From positions 10,751,336 through 10,815,335 of the forward strand of contig OZ020591.1 in NCBI GenBank assembly GCA_963971535.1: 64,000 nt of DNA, in the 5' to 3' direction. Made by a program: the position numbers and the translations under genes. The notes beneath the pieces are model-generated. The model was not told the DNA's origin. It did no database searches and worked only from the letters and a program-made list of their open reading frames with translations. The DNA comes from Notolepis coatsorum (Eukaryota; Chordata; Actinopteri; Aulopiformes; Paralepididae). The first letter of the stretch is position 1. Each line of letters opens with the position of its first letter. Shown here one piece after another: positions 38,731-53,271 of this stretch.

Positions 38731-38769
38731 GTAGTGCAATACACTGTTACTGTTGCTATACATTATGTA

Positions 38770-38826
38770 CACTACTATACAATACTATACTATACTATAC
38801 TATACAATATACAGTTATACTATATA
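38770..38826. repeat. (ACTAT)n microsatellite
   Basis: Imperfect 5-bp repeats ACTAT. Confidence 0.8.
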
Positions 38827-38942
38827 TCCTCCAGTCAGTCTAAGTACACAGTCCAGCTGCCTCTCATCATAGCAATCAACATCAACGTTTCTAGTGGGGC
38901 CTTCTCTGGTAAAAAACTATAAAAAACTATAATTATAATTAA

Positions 38943-39420
38943 ATGGGCGGCTGGGTGGCGCAGCGGACTAAGCGCTCGTCACCAACGCGAGAGACACTGG
39001 TATCGAATCCGGCTGTCAGCGTTGCCTCCGGCTTGGGCCGGCCGTCATACTGACTCAATTGGCAGAGTCAGCGGGAGGGAAGCCGGTGGGGTGGTATTCT
39101 GGTCGTTGTAAACAGCGACTCCTACAGGTCGGTCAGGGCGCCTGCACAGCGAGGGAGGGAGATGGTGAGGGTAGTGTGAGCCTCCCACACGTTACACTTC
39201 ACCAATGAGAGTCCGCGCTGGCAGGTGAAAAGATGCTGCTGGCTGTCTCCTATGTCTCGGTGGAAGCATCTGATAGACTTCAGGGCTCCCTAGACCGACC
39301 AGTGGGGGACACATGCGAGCAACGACCAGGAAGGGGAGGGGGGAATTGGCATAACGACTAAATTGGGATGGGGAGAAAAACACAGAAAAACAGGAGGAGA
39401 AAAAGTGGATAAAAAGAAAA
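38943..39420 (+). repeat. tRNA-derived SINE (copy 2)
   Basis: GGGCGGCTGGGTGGCGCAGCGG, with A-box TGGCGCAGCGG and B-box-like GGTATCGAATCC (38999-39010). It is collinear with 26200-26665 and has the same AACGACTAAATTGGGATGGG tail. Confidence 0.75.
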
Positions 39421-39901
39421 GAAATTATAATTAAATTTCCATCTCCATTTCCTTCTCTTCCTTTTTAACAAGGGAACCTATTAAGCTGTGCCTGCCAGCC
39501 TCCCAGTGGGAGTCTCATTAATGTGGCCTATTTGTCAAACGGACCCTGCACTATGTTATCGTCAACGTGCTTGAAAATTCATCATTCCAACAGTGGCCAC
39601 AACAATAACAACAATAACAACAATAACACCACGACCTCGGAGTCCACGGCGAGGACGTCCAACGCCATCCGTCTCGTTCGCAAACTATCCCGCTCACATT
39701 CCTCTCACATATAGGACCAAATACAAAACAAATGGAGCGCAATGCAGCACAATTTTACACTCTAATTGCCTGTTGGACGAGCCATTAGGAAAATGCACAC
39801 TGTGTGTCGACAGCTTATCTATATGTGTAGAGAGAGACTACATACTGTATACGTTTACACAACACTTTAGGCCTCGAGCGGGGGGACCATGGGGGGGGAC
39901 C
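39421..39901. other. Unassigned sequence with an (AACAAT)n tract
   Basis: 39598-39629 is an AACAAT/AATAAC repeat. No gene was seen. G-runs precede the satellite start. Confidence 0.5.
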
Positions 39902-42900
39902 GCACGTAGAGTACACATAGTACACGTAGAGTACACATAGTACACGTAGAGTACACATAGAACACGTAGAGTACACATAGTACATGTAGAGTACACATAG
40001 TGCACGTAGAGTACACATAGAACACGTAGAGTACACATAGAACACGTAGAGTACACATAGTACACGTAGAGTACACATAGAACACGTAGAGTACACATAG
40101 TGCACGTAGAGTACACATAGAACACGTAGAGTACACATAGAACACGTAGAGTACACATAGTACACGTAGAGTACACATAGAACACGTAGAGTACACATAG
40201 TACACGTAGAGTACACATAGAACACGTAGAGTACACATAGAACACGTAGAGTACACATAGTGCACGTAGAGTACACATAGAACACGTAGAGTACACATAG
40301 TGCACGTAGAGTACACATAGAACACGTAGAGTACACATAGAACACGTAGAGTACACATAGTGCACGTAGAGTACACATAGTACACGTAGAGTACACATAG
40401 AACACGTAGAGTACACATAGTACACGTAGAGTACACATAGTACACGTAGAGTACACATAGAACACGTAGAGTACACATAGTACACGTAGAGTACACATAG
40501 TAAACGTAGAGTACACATAGTACACGTAGAGTACACATAGTACACGTAGAGTACACATAGAACACGTAGAGTACACATAGTACACGTAGAGTACACATAG
40601 TACACGTAGAGTACACATAGAACACGTAGAGTACACATAGTACACGTAGAGTACACATAGTACACGTAGAGTACACATAGTACACGTAGAGTACACATAG
40701 TACACGTAGAGTACACATAGTACACAGGGCTGCTGCCGACACACGGCACGTAGAGTACACATAGTACACGTAGAGTACACATAGTACACGTAGAGTACAC
40801 ATAGTACACGTAGAGTACACATAGAACACGTAGAGTACACATAGTACACGTAGAGTACACATAGTACACGTAGAGTACACATAGAACACGTAGAGTACAC
40901 ATAGTACACGTAGAGTACACATAGTACACAGGGCTGCTGCCGACACACGGCACGTAGAGTACACATAGTACACGTAGAGTACACATAGTACACGTAGAGT
41001 ACACATAGTACACGTAGAGTACACATAGAACACGTAGAGTACACATAGTACACGTAGAGTACACATAGTACACGTAGAGTACACAATACACATAGTACAC
41101 GTAGAGTACACATAGTACACGTAGAGTACACATAGTACACGTAGAGTACACATAGTACACACATAGTACACGTAGAGTACACATAGTACACGTAGAGTAC
41201 ACATAGTACACGTAGAGTACACATAGTACACATAGAGTACACATAGTAGAGTACACATAGTACACGTAGAGTACACATAGTACACGTAGAGTACACATAG
41301 TACACGTAATGTGTACACATAGTACACGTAGAGTACACATAGAACACGTAGAGTACACATAGTACACGTAGAGTACACATAGTACACGTAGAGTACACAG
41401 AGTACACGTAGAGTACACATAGTACACGTGGAGTACACATAGAACACGTAGAGTACACATAGTACACGTAGAGTACACATAGTAGAGTACACAGAGTACA
41501 CGTAGAGTACACATAGAACACGTAGAGTACACATAGTACACGTAGAGTACACATAGAACACGTAGAGTACACATAGTACACGTAGAGTACACATAGTAGA
41601 GTACACATAGTACATGTGGAGTACACATAGTACACGTAGAGTACACATAGTACACGTGGAGTACACATAGTACACGTATAGTACACATAGTACACGTAGA
41701 GTACACATAGTACACGTAGAGTACACAGAGTACACGTAGAGTACACATAGTACACGTAGAGTACACATAGTACACGTAGAGTACACATAGTGCACGTAGA
41801 GTACACATAGTACACGTAGAGTACACATAGTACACGTAGAGTACACATAGTACACGTAGAGTACACATAGTACACAGGGCTGCTGCCGACACACGGCACG
41901 TAGAGTACACATAGTACACGTAGAGTACACATAGTACACGTAGAGTACACATAGAACACGTAGAGTACACATAGTACACGTAGAGTACACATAGTACACG
42001 TAGAGTACACATAGAACACGTAGAGTACACATAGTACACGTAGAGTACACATAGTACACGTAGAGTACACATAGTACACAGGGCTGCTGCCGACACACGG
42101 CACGTAGAGTACACATAGTACACGTAGAGTACACATAGTACACGTAGAGTACACATAGTACACGTAGAGTACACATAGTACACGTAGAGTACACGTAGAA
42201 CACGTAGAGTACACATAGTACACGTAGAGTACACATAGTACACGTAGAGTACACAATACACATAGTACACGTAGAGTACACATAGTACACGTAGAGTACA
42301 CATAGTACACGTAGAGTACACATAGTACACGTAGAGTACACATAGTAGAGTACACAGAGTACACGTAGAGTACACATAGAACACGTAGAGTACACATAGT
42401 ACACGTAGAGTACACATAGTACACATAGAGTACACATAGTAGAGTACACATAGTACACGTAGAGTACACATAGTACACGTAGAGTACACATAGTACACGT
42501 AGAGTACACATAGTACACGTAACGTGTACACATAGTACACGTATAGTACACATAGTACACGTAGAGTACACATAGTACACGTAGAGTACACAGAGTACAC
42601 GTAGAGTACACATAGTACACGTAGAGTACACATAGTACACGTAGAGTACACATAGTGCACGTAGAGTACACATAGTACACGTAGAGTACACATAGTACAC
42701 GTAGAGTACACATAGTACACAGGGCTGCTGCCGACACACGGCACGTAGAGTACACATAGTACACGTAGAGTACACATAGTACACGTAGAGTACACATAGT
42801 ACACGTAGAGTACACATAGAACACGTAGAGTACACATAGTACACGTAGAGTACACATAGTACACGTAGAGTACACATAGAACACGTAGAGTACACATAGT

Positions 42901-45900
42901 ACACGTAGAGTACACATAGTACACGTAGAGTACACATAGTACACAGGGCTGCTGCCGACACACGGCACGTAGAGTACACATAGTACACGTAGAGTACACA
43001 TAGTACACGTAGAGTACACATAGTACACGTAGAGTACACATAGTACACGTAGAGTACACATAGAACACGTAGAGTACACATAGTACACGTAGAGTACACA
43101 ATACACATAGTACACGTAGAGTACACATAGTACACGTAGAGTACACATAGTACACGTAGAGTACACATAGTACACGTAGAGTACACATAGTACACACATA
43201 GTACACGTAGAGTACACATAGTACACGTAGAGTACACATAGTACACGTAGAGTACACATAGTCACATAGAGTACACATAGTAGAGTACACATAGTACACG
43301 TAGAGTACACATAGTACACGTAGAGTACACATAGTACACGTAACGTGTACACATAGTACACGTAGAGTACACATAGTACACGTAGAGTACACATAGAACA
43401 CGTAGAGTACACATAGTACACGTAGAGTACACAGAGTACACGTAGAGTACACATAGTACACGTGGAGTACACATAGAACACGTAGAGTACACATAGTACA
43501 CGTAGAGTACACATAGTAGAGTACACAGAGTACACGTAGAGTACACATAGAACACGTAGAGTACACATAGTACACGTAGAGTACACATAGAACACGTAGA
43601 GTACACATAGTACACGTAGAGTACACATAGTAGAGTACACATAGTACACGTGGAGTACACATAGTACACGTAGAGTACACATAGTACACGTGGAGTACAC
43701 ATAGTACACGTAGAGTACACAGAGTACACGTATAGTACACATAGTACACGTAGAGTACACATAGTACACGTAGAGTACACATAGTACACGTAGAGTACAC
43801 ATAGTGCACGTAGAGTACACATAGTACACGTAGAGTACACATACGTAGAGTACACATAGTACACGTAGAGTACACATAGTACAGTACACATAGTACACGT
43901 AGAGTACACATACGTAGAGTACACATAGTACACGTAGAGTATACATAGTACACGTAGAGTACACATAGTACACGTAGAGTACACATAGTACACGTAGAGT
44001 ACACATAGTAGAGTACACATAGTACACGTAGAGTACACATAGTACACGTAGAGTACACATAGTACATGTAACGTGTACACATAGTACACGTAGAGTACAC
44101 ATAGTACACGTAGAGTACACATAGAACACGTAGAGTACACATAGTACACGTAGAGTACACATAGTACACACATAGTACACGTAGAGTACACATAGTACAC
44201 ATAGAGTACACATAGTACACGTAGAGTACACATAGTACACGTAGAGTACACATAGTAGAGTACACATAGTACACATAGAGTACACATAGTACACGTAGAG
44301 TACACATAGTATACGTAACGTGTACACATAGTACACGTAGAGTACACATAGTACACGTAGAGTACACATAGAACACGTAGAGTACACATAGTACACGTAG
44401 AGTACACATAGTACACGTAGAGTACACATAGTACACGTAGAGTACACATAGAACACGTAGAGTACACATAGTACACGTAGAGTACACATAGTACACGTAG
44501 AGTGCACATAGTACACGTAGAGTACACAATACACATAGTACACGTAGAGTACACATAGTACACGTAGAGTACACATAGTACACGTAGAGTACACATAGTA
44601 CACGTAGAGTACACATAGTAGAGTACACATAGTACACGTAGAGTACACATAGTACACGTAGAGTACACATAGTACACGTAACGTGTACACATAGTACACG
44701 TAGAGTACACATAGTACACGTAGAGTACACATAGTACACGTAGAGTACACATAGAACACGTAGAGTACACATAGTACATGTAGAGTACACGTAGAGTACA
44801 CATAGTACACGTAGAGTACACATAGTACACGTAGAGTACACATAGTACACGTAGAGTACACATAGTAGAGTACACATAGTACACGTAGAGTACACATAGT
44901 ACACGTATAGTACACATAGTACACGTAGAGTACACATAGTACACGTAACGTGTACACATAGTACACGTAGAGTACACATAGTACACGTAGAGTACACATA
45001 GTACACGTAGAGTACACATAGTACACGTAGAGTACACATAGAACACGTAGAGTACACATAGTACACGTAGAGTACACATAGTACATGTAGAGTACACATA
45101 GAACACGTAGAGTACACATAGTACACGTAGAGTACACATAGAACACGTAGAGTACACATAGTACACGTAGAGTACACATAGTAGAGTACACATAGTACAC
45201 GTGGAGTACACATAGTACACGTGGAGTACACATAGAACACGTAGAGTACACATAGTACACGTAGAGTACACATAGAACACGTAGAGTACACATAGTACAC
45301 GTAGAGTACACATAGTACACGTAGAGTACACAGAGTACACGTAGAGTACACATAGTACACGTAGAGTACACAATACACATAGTACACGTAGAGTACACAT
45401 AGTACACATAGAGTACACATAGTACACATAGTAGAGTACACATAGTAGAGTACACATAGTACACGTAGAGTACACATAGTACATGTAACGTGTACACATA
45501 GTACACGTAGAGTACACATAGTACACGTAGAGTACACATAGAACACGTAGAGTACACATAGTACACGTAGAGTACACATAGTACACACATAGTACACGTA
45601 GAGTACACATAGTACACGTAGAGTACACATAGTACACGTAGAGTACACATAGTAGAGTACACATAGTACACATAGAGTACACATAGTACACGTAGAGTAC
45701 ACATAGTACACGTAGAGTACACATAGAACACGTAGAGTACACATAGTACACGTAGAGTACACGTAGAGTACACATAGTACACGTAGAGTACACATAGTAC
45801 ACGTAGAGTACACATAGTACACGTAGAGTACACATAGTAGAGTACACATAGAACACGTAGAGTACACATAGTACACGTAGAGTACACATAGTACACGTAG

Positions 45901-47947
45901 AGTACACATAGAACACGTAGAGTACACATAGTACACGTAGAGTACACATAGAACACTTAGAGTACACATAGTACACGTAGAGTACACATAGTAGAGTACA
46001 CATAGTACACGTGGAGTACACATAGTACACGTGGAGTACACATAGTACACGTAGAGTACACAGAGTACACAGAGTACACGTAGAGTACACATAGTACACG
46101 TAGAGTACACATAGAACACGTAGAGTACACATAGTACACGTAGAGTACACATAGTACACGTAGAGTACACATAGAACACGTAGAGTACACATAGTACACG
46201 TATAGTACACATAGTACACGTAGAGTACACATAGTACACGTAGAGTACACAGAGTACACGTAGAGTACACATAGTACATGTAGAGTACACATAGTACACG
46301 TGGAGTACACATAGTACACGTAGAGTACACAGAGTACACGTAGAGTACACATAGTACACATAGAGTACACATAGAACACGTAGAGTACACATAGTACACG
46401 TAGAGTACACATAGAACACGTAGAGTACACATAGTACACGTAGAGTACACATAGTACACGTAGAGTACACATAGTACACGTAGAGTACACATAGAACACG
46501 TAGAGTACACATAGTACACGTAGAGTACACATAGTACACGTAGAGTACACATAGTACATGTAGAGTACACATAGTACACGTAGAGTACACATAGAACACG
46601 TAGAGTACACATAGTACACGTAGAGTACACATAGAACACGTAGAGTACACATAGTACACGTAGAGTACACATAGTACACGTAGAGTACACATAGTAGAGT
46701 ACACATAGTACACGTAACGTGTACACAGAGTACACGTAGAGTACACATAGTACACGTAGAGTACACATAGTACACGTGGAGTACACATAGTACACGTAGA
46801 GTACACAGAGTACACGTAGAGTACACATAGTACACGTAGAGTACACATAGAACACGTAGAGTACACATAGTACACGTAGAGTACACATAGAACACGTAGA
46901 GTACACATAGTACACGTAGAGTACACATAGTACACGTAGAGTACACATAGAACACGTAGAGTACACATAGTACACGTAGAGTACACATAGTACACGTAGA
47001 GTACACATAGAACACATAGAGTACACATAGTACACGTAGAGTACACATATAACACGTAGAGTACACATAGTACACGTAGAGTACACGTAGAGTACACATA
47101 GTACACATAGAGTACACATAGTACACGTAGAGTACACATAGTACACGTAGAGTACACATAGTAGAGTACACATAGTACACGTAGAGTACACATAGTACTC
47201 GTAGAGTACACAGAGTACACGTAGAGTACACAGAGTACACGTAGAGTACACAGAGTACACGTAGAGTACACAGAGTACACGTAGAGTACACATAGTACAC
47301 GTAGAGTACACATAGAACACGTAGAGTACACAGAGTACACGTATAGTACACATAGTACACGTAGAGTACACATAGTACACGTAGAGTACACATAGAACAC
47401 GTAGAGTACACATAGTAGAGTACACAGAGTACACGTAGAGTACACAGAGTACACGTAGAGTACATGTAGAGTACACATAGTACATGTAGAGTACACATAG
47501 TAGAGTACACATAGTACACGTAGAGTACACATAGAACACGTAGAGTACACATAGTACACGTAGAGTACACATAGTAGAGTACACATAGTACACGTAGAGT
47601 ACACATAGTACACGTGGAGTACACATAGTACACGTAGAGTACACAGAGTACACGTAGAGTACACAGAGTACACGTATAGTACACATAGTACACGTAGAGT
47701 ACACATAGTACACGTAGAGTACACAGAGTACACGTAGAGTACACATAGTACACATAGAGTACACAGAGTACACGTAGAGTACACAGAGTACACGTAGAGT
47801 ACACAGAGTACACGTAGAGTACACATAGTACACGTACAGTACACGTAGAGTACACATAGTACACGTAGAGTACACAGAGTACACGTAGAGTACACACAGT
47901 ACACATAGAGTACACAGAGTACACGTAGAGTACACAGAGTACACGTG
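39902..47947. repeat. 20-bp satellite array, about 400 copies (8.0 kb)
   Basis: The unit is GTAGAGTACACATAGTACAC. Internally it is two related half-units, with GTAC recurring alternately every 9 and 11 bases. Variants include tagAac, tagtGc, cacaGagtac and cgtGgagtac. Longer units interrupt it: GGGCTGCTGCCGACACACGG six times (about 40727, 40930, 41878, 42081, 42721, 42947), and CGTAACGTGTACAC or CGTAATGTGTACAC several times. The minus strand has no stop codons in most units, so thousands of codons are open in all three frames with Cys/Tyr/Val/Leu-rich nonsense. This is not a gene. Confidence 0.97.
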
Positions 47948-48049
47948 GCTGCCGACACACTTAAGTGCCTTGCTCAAGGACACGGAGGAGTAGTGTGGCG
48001 TCTTCGCTGGCGGCATCAGCGGTTCACTGTCCAACACTTACAGAGTAAG
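47948..48049 (+). repeat. SINE-related fragment at the satellite edge
   Basis: GCTGCCGACACAC, then AAGTGCCTTGCTCAAGGACA, resembles the SINE motif at 36550-36572. The GCTGCCGACACAC part is shared with the interruptions inside the satellite. Confidence 0.5.
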
Positions 48050-48495
<446 letters not shown>

Positions 48496-48500
48496 CAGAG

Positions 48501-49929
48501 TGTAACTGAGGGGTACAATTCCCTGACTGTATTGTTAGATATGATACTTACTACCACTACCTCTTGTACTTTAGACTCTGGCCACCCAGTACTAGGCATA
48601 AATAATTATGGTAAACACTCCCACGTAGATGAAACGATCCAACACAAATGTACCAAGTCGAAAGTCTGCGTTTAATAATAATTAATACATAGCAAAAGGT
48701 ATGTAGAGCAATCACTTAATTACATTTATGATTTGAAATAGGATGCACTTTTATGGCAAATGAGTATTCGTTGGTATATCAATAGAGAACGTCCAATCTC
48801 TGGTGGCGCAGGCGGTAAATATACAACCTGGAATATTTAAGGAATAATAGCAATGATACTTTAATGATTATAGAACTGGATACACTAGGGGGGAATTCCG
48901 GTCGCTTGTAAGACAACTGGAGAAGGGGGGGGGGGGGTAGAGTCTGGCTGTATCCGTCTGGCCGAGGGTATCCTGGGAGAACCCACGGTTGTGCGGCTCG
49001 GTGCCTCAGCGATCCTCGATCCACAGATGAAAGCAGTTGGACTCTCTGTGGGCCGGCTTCCTCCGGTCCACGATGGAGAGACGTGAAGCGACCTCGTCGT
49101 GTAGAGCGTCTCCTCACCTGTCGTCCTCTCCGGGGGGGGGTTTTCCAACACACGGCAGTGTTGGTCTTTATCCATAGAATAATCACTGTATACAAAGCAT
49201 AATCCGTGCCTGGGAAGGCGGGCTGTCGTCGGTAGAATAATCCGGTATGCAGGTCCACTCGCTCGTCGGCTCTGGGGCTCCTCGGGTGCAGCCTCACATG
49301 GGGTCGGCCACCCTGGATAAGCAGCCAGTTCTACCCGAAACGATGGGGGTGCTGACTACGATAGTATTCTCACCGCACGAAGCACTACATATGAATAGAC
49401 TATTATTAGCTTAATAGACTACGTCCAACTCGACGATATAGTGCCAAATATGACTATTCAAATATTAATATACACGATGTCTCAATACCGATGGTAGGCC
49501 GAACTTGGCCTTACTCCCACACGTGGCGTCGCGGGGAGGCTTTACGTCTGTCACTCTATTGGAGGGTAAGAAACTGGACTAAAAAGGAAGTCCTACTTTA
49601 GTAGCGCAGTATATATACGCACTATGAACAAATAGTACCATTAGTGGTGCGGTAGCCAGATTCCTACGCGGAACTAGGACTTGTTCGTACATGTTGAGCG
49701 GTACGTTTGAACTGGGTCTGGGGGGTATGGCAGCCTGGCACCAAGGTCTCGACCAATAGTAGAATGGAGACTATTATGGGATGTTCAGTAGGCTAGAATG
49801 GATATTCAATGCATATTGTACAAGGAATATACAAGGGATATCAGGGAATATTAGAGAATATACAAATACAATTAAATATATATATATAAATAAATATATA
49901 TATTCGGTTTAATCTGGCCCTTCACAACA
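48501..49929 (-). repeat. BEL 3' LTR (1.43 kb)
   Basis: On the minus strand it starts TGTTGTGAAGGGCCAG and ends CCCCTCAGTTACA. A TATA-like GTATATATAC is at 49609-49618. It is highly similar to the 5' LTR, apart from the latter's insertion and G-run length. Confidence 0.9.
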
Positions 49930-49939
49930 GCCACCCCCT
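49930..49939 (-). promoter_or_regulatory. BEL polypurine tract
   Basis: Minus strand AGGGGGTGGC directly before the 3' LTR start, the plus-strand primer position. Confidence 0.6.
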
Positions 49940-50086
49940 GATTGGTCCCAGACCTAATCAGTTAAGCAGAGACAGATTAATCGCGTTGTCTATTTACACA
50001 TAAGGGTTTGCTGTAGGGGTCAGTCAACTTCACAAAGTCATAGGGTTATAGGGTCATGGTCATCATCGATTGTGTCTGGGAGTCGG

Positions 50087-50548
50087 GGCAGCGGCACGGT
50101 GGTGTAGTGGTTAACACTGTCGCCTCACAGCAAGAAGGTCCAGGGTTCGAATCCCGCTTGGGGACCAGGTTTCCATGATGCCAGTTACCCAGGTGGGGTA
50201 TCTCCCAGGCCTTTCTGTGTGGAGTTTGCATGTTCTCCCCGTGCTCGCAAGGGTTTCCCCCCCCGATAAGATAAACCCAATGGAAAAACATGCACAACAA
50301 CAAGATCGCTAACGCTGTGGCGTCCTTGACGAAGACGGACAGGAGCACTTGGATTGGTCCCCTGGCGCGGCTCACGTGGCGCCTGTCTGCTCCCGGCTGC
50401 CCTTGGGGGGGAAGGACGACGGGATGGGTTAATCGCAGATACGCATTGTATGCATGGTTCGCATGTGTGCCAAATGGTGACCTCGGAGCAGGTCCTAAAT
50501 TATTATTATTATTATTATTAATAAATTATTATTATTATTATTATTATG
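50087..50548 (+). repeat. tRNA-derived SINE inserted in BEL pol
   Basis: A-box TGGTGTAGTGG (50100-50110) and B-box GGTTCGAATCC (50144-50154) are followed by GTGTGGAGTTTGCATGTTCT and CCCCGTG, a segment shared by many teleost SINEs. It ends with an (ATT)n tail (50501-50546). The BEL flanks on each side match the last coding bases and 3' region of the other BEL copy (1870-1940). Confidence 0.75.
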
Positions 50549-53271
50549 AGCCTCGCCACGGGACGGGTGTAAGTGCGACCCTGGACAAGCACTTCAGCTG
50601 CTCGGACCTTGCCGTCGGCACCGGTGATCACTTTGCTTACGCGGCCGGCCGGCCACATAGCTCTGGGCAGTGATTGATCAATAATCATGACGACTGTTCC
50701 TTCTGTCAAATTGTCTCTCTCCTTTACCCACTTCTGGCGGGTCTGTAGAGACGGTAGGTAGTGCAGTAGGAAACTGCTCCAAAACTTGTCGGCTAATACT
50801 TGGCTGTACCTCCACATTCGTCGGCCGTTCGCTTCTTCAGGCCGGTACATTGTCTGGGGTAACGCGGGATCTAGCCGCCCCATCAGGAGTGTGTTGGGGG
50901 TAACTGGGTCGATATCCGCCACATCGCTGGAGACGTAGCCGAGGGGCTTAGAGTTCAATACTCCCTCAATCTCCGTGAGGACTGTCATTAGGACTTCTTC
51001 CGCCACAGTCTGGGCCCCAAGTACTGCGTACAGGGCTGTCTTTATGGAACGCACTTCCCGTTCCCAAGTACCACCGAAGTGGGGTGCGTTTGGGGGGTTG
51101 AATTGGAAGTCAATCTGTGCTGGAGCGAGGTGGGTCTTAAGTTCTGGGCCCATAGCTTGGAAGCTCTCTCTCAGCTCTCTTTCGCCGCCTTTGAAGTTTG
51201 TCCCATGATCGGACAATAGTGTAGACGGTCTTCCTTTCCGTGATGTGAATCTACGGAGGGCCATAAGGAATGAGTCTGTGCTCATGGTCGGGAGAAGCTC
51301 GATGTGTATCGCTCTGGTGGTCATGCATTTGAATACAATACCCCACCGCTTCTCGGTTCCTCTTCCTTTCTTTATGTGCAGCGGGCCAAAGCAGTCCATA
51401 CCCGTTGAGTGGAATGGCTTGTCACCGATTCGGAGGCGACATGGAGGAAGGTCAGCCATCCTTGGTATGCTGGGCTGCGCGCGCCACTTGCGGCAGTCTA
51501 AACATGTTCGCTGGAAGCGTCGTACCGCCTCTCTTCCTTGTAGGATCCAGTAACGACGTCTGATCTCCGCGAAGACTCTTTCTGCTCCTGCGTGATGTAC
51601 ATCCTCATCGTATTTCTTTATAATCAGCTCTGTGACCTTGTGTCGGCTGTTCAATACGATCGGGTATTTAATGTCATCCGGTAGATTGGGGGCTCTGCGT
51701 AGGCGACCACCCACTCTGATGAGGGTATGAGCGTCGCTCTCGGGGGCCAGATGAATTAATCTGCTGTCGGATGGGACGGGCTTTCCTCCCTGTAGACAGG
51801 CCAATTCATCGGGGAACGAGTCTCTCTGGGCTCGCTGCAGTAGAAGCAATTCTGCTTCCTCGTAGTTAGCTGCTGACATTTCAGCGGGGGACTTACACTC
51901 CGGGTGGTGCCGCAGGAATGTCCTTTGTTGTGCACTCTCTATGGTAGTGCAATCATCTATGTTGGGGTCTGCGGAGATAACAGTGCTCAATCCACAGAAC
52001 ATAGGTTTCTTATTCTCAGCCTCCTCTTGACTTGCTTCCCTCGGGATAGGCGTGGGCCACTCTCCTTCCGGGAGCTTTAGGAATGCTGGGCCGTCACTGT
52101 AGACATTGCGACGGGTGAGGTCATCTAGGGGCATTCCCCGGGTGATGACGTCAGCTGGGTTCTGTTTTGTATCAACGTAGCGCCACTCTGTTTCTCCGGT
52201 TAACTCTTCGGTTAAGTCTTGAATCTCGGTGACTCTGACTCCCACGAAGACTTTGTACTTGCATGAGTCCGATTTGATCCAGGCGAGTACTGTCGTGGAA
52301 TCTGACCACAGGATTGTTCTAGACACCGGTATGGTGAGCTCACGTTGGATGAGCGTGGCTAGGTGCGCTCCGGCTAGGGCTGCGCAGAGCTCTAGACGTG
52401 GGATAGATTGTTGCTTGCATGGGGCTATTCTCGAGCGGGCGAGGACAAATGCTGTGTAGATCTCTCCCCCCTCTTCTTGGGCCCGCAAGTAGGCTACTGA
52501 TCCGTATGCGACCTCTGAGGCGTCACTGAAGACGTGTAAGTCCATTTTACATGTCTCTGGCCTCACCGTGGGTGGGAAGTAGCTTCGGCGCATGTTAACG
52601 CCTGGGAGTGAGTGGAGCTCCATCTCCCACTCTCTCCAGGTGGATGCAAGGTGTGCGGGAATGGGGTCGTCCCAGCCCTGGTCCTTGTCCCACAATGCTC
52701 GTACAATCATTTTTGCCCTGGTGGTGTACGGTAGAATACATCCTAGCGGGTCATATTGTCGGGCGAGTGTTGTGTACACACTCCGTCTGGTGGTCGGCGC
52801 CGCCGCCGGCCTTCCCTGCTCCGTAGTCAGGGGCTTGTGTCTGTAGTGAAGCGAATCTGTTTTGAATCGCCACACCAATCCCAGGGTCATCTCCTGGGCT
52901 TCTCCCGGGATTGTAGCCATCCAGGTCTCGCTGCTGGCTGCCTTGTCCTCGGAGGAGAGGCTGCGCAGTACTTGCGGATCGCTGCTGGCCCACTGCCTGA
53001 GATCAAAGCCGCCTTTGATCAATGAGGCGCGGAGTTTAATCAGGAGAGCCTCGGCTTCTTCCTGGGTTGAAAGGCTTTGTAGACAGTTGTCTACGTAGAA
53101 GCTGTTCTTTACGCTGTGTCGGACCTCTTCGTCCGCTGCTGGGTCCTCTGCTACATGTTTCTGTAGTGCAAATGTAGCACCGCAGGGGCTGCACGTCGTT
53201 CCGAAGGGGAGGACTTCCCATTGGTAGATGGCTGGGTGCTCATCTCCTGGCTTCTCTCTCCATAGGAACCG
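50518..53271 (-). pseudogene. pol: BEL Pol, C-terminal half: RT end, RNase H, integrase
   Basis: It continues in the same frame after the stop at 53272-53274. The RT catalytic box is seen as FYVDN (about 53100), then RNase H (HVFSDAS near 52540, ILWSDST near 52310). The integrase zinc domain ends in CLDCRKW (about 51500), and the acids lie in MDCFGP (about 51398), LSDHGTNF (about 51210) and WEREVRS (about 51060). The C-terminal block LNSKPLGYVSSD follows. The natural end is lost: after PVARLI the frame runs into the SINE's ATT tail, giving a string of Ile and a stop at 50518-50520. YVDN instead of the more usual YVDD may itself weaken RT. Confidence 0.88.

Noticed and set aside
39902-47947. 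CRISPR-like array
   Set aside because: Head-to-tail tandem units with no unique spacers, in an animal genome.
39815-48037. Minus-strand open frames of up to 2706 codons rich in Cys/Tyr/Val/Leu
   Set aside because: They lie in the 20-bp satellite. The unit lacks stop codons on that strand, so all three frames are open, and the peptide is a 20-residue periodic string with no domain.
48779-49297. Arg/Pro-rich proteins in the BEL LTRs (also 57524-57954)
   Set aside because: They fall in LTR sequence present twice, overlap each other in different frames, and show no domain.
50090-50160. tRNA gene
   Set aside because: A and B boxes are present but no full cloverleaf, and it is continuous with a SINE body and an ATT tail.
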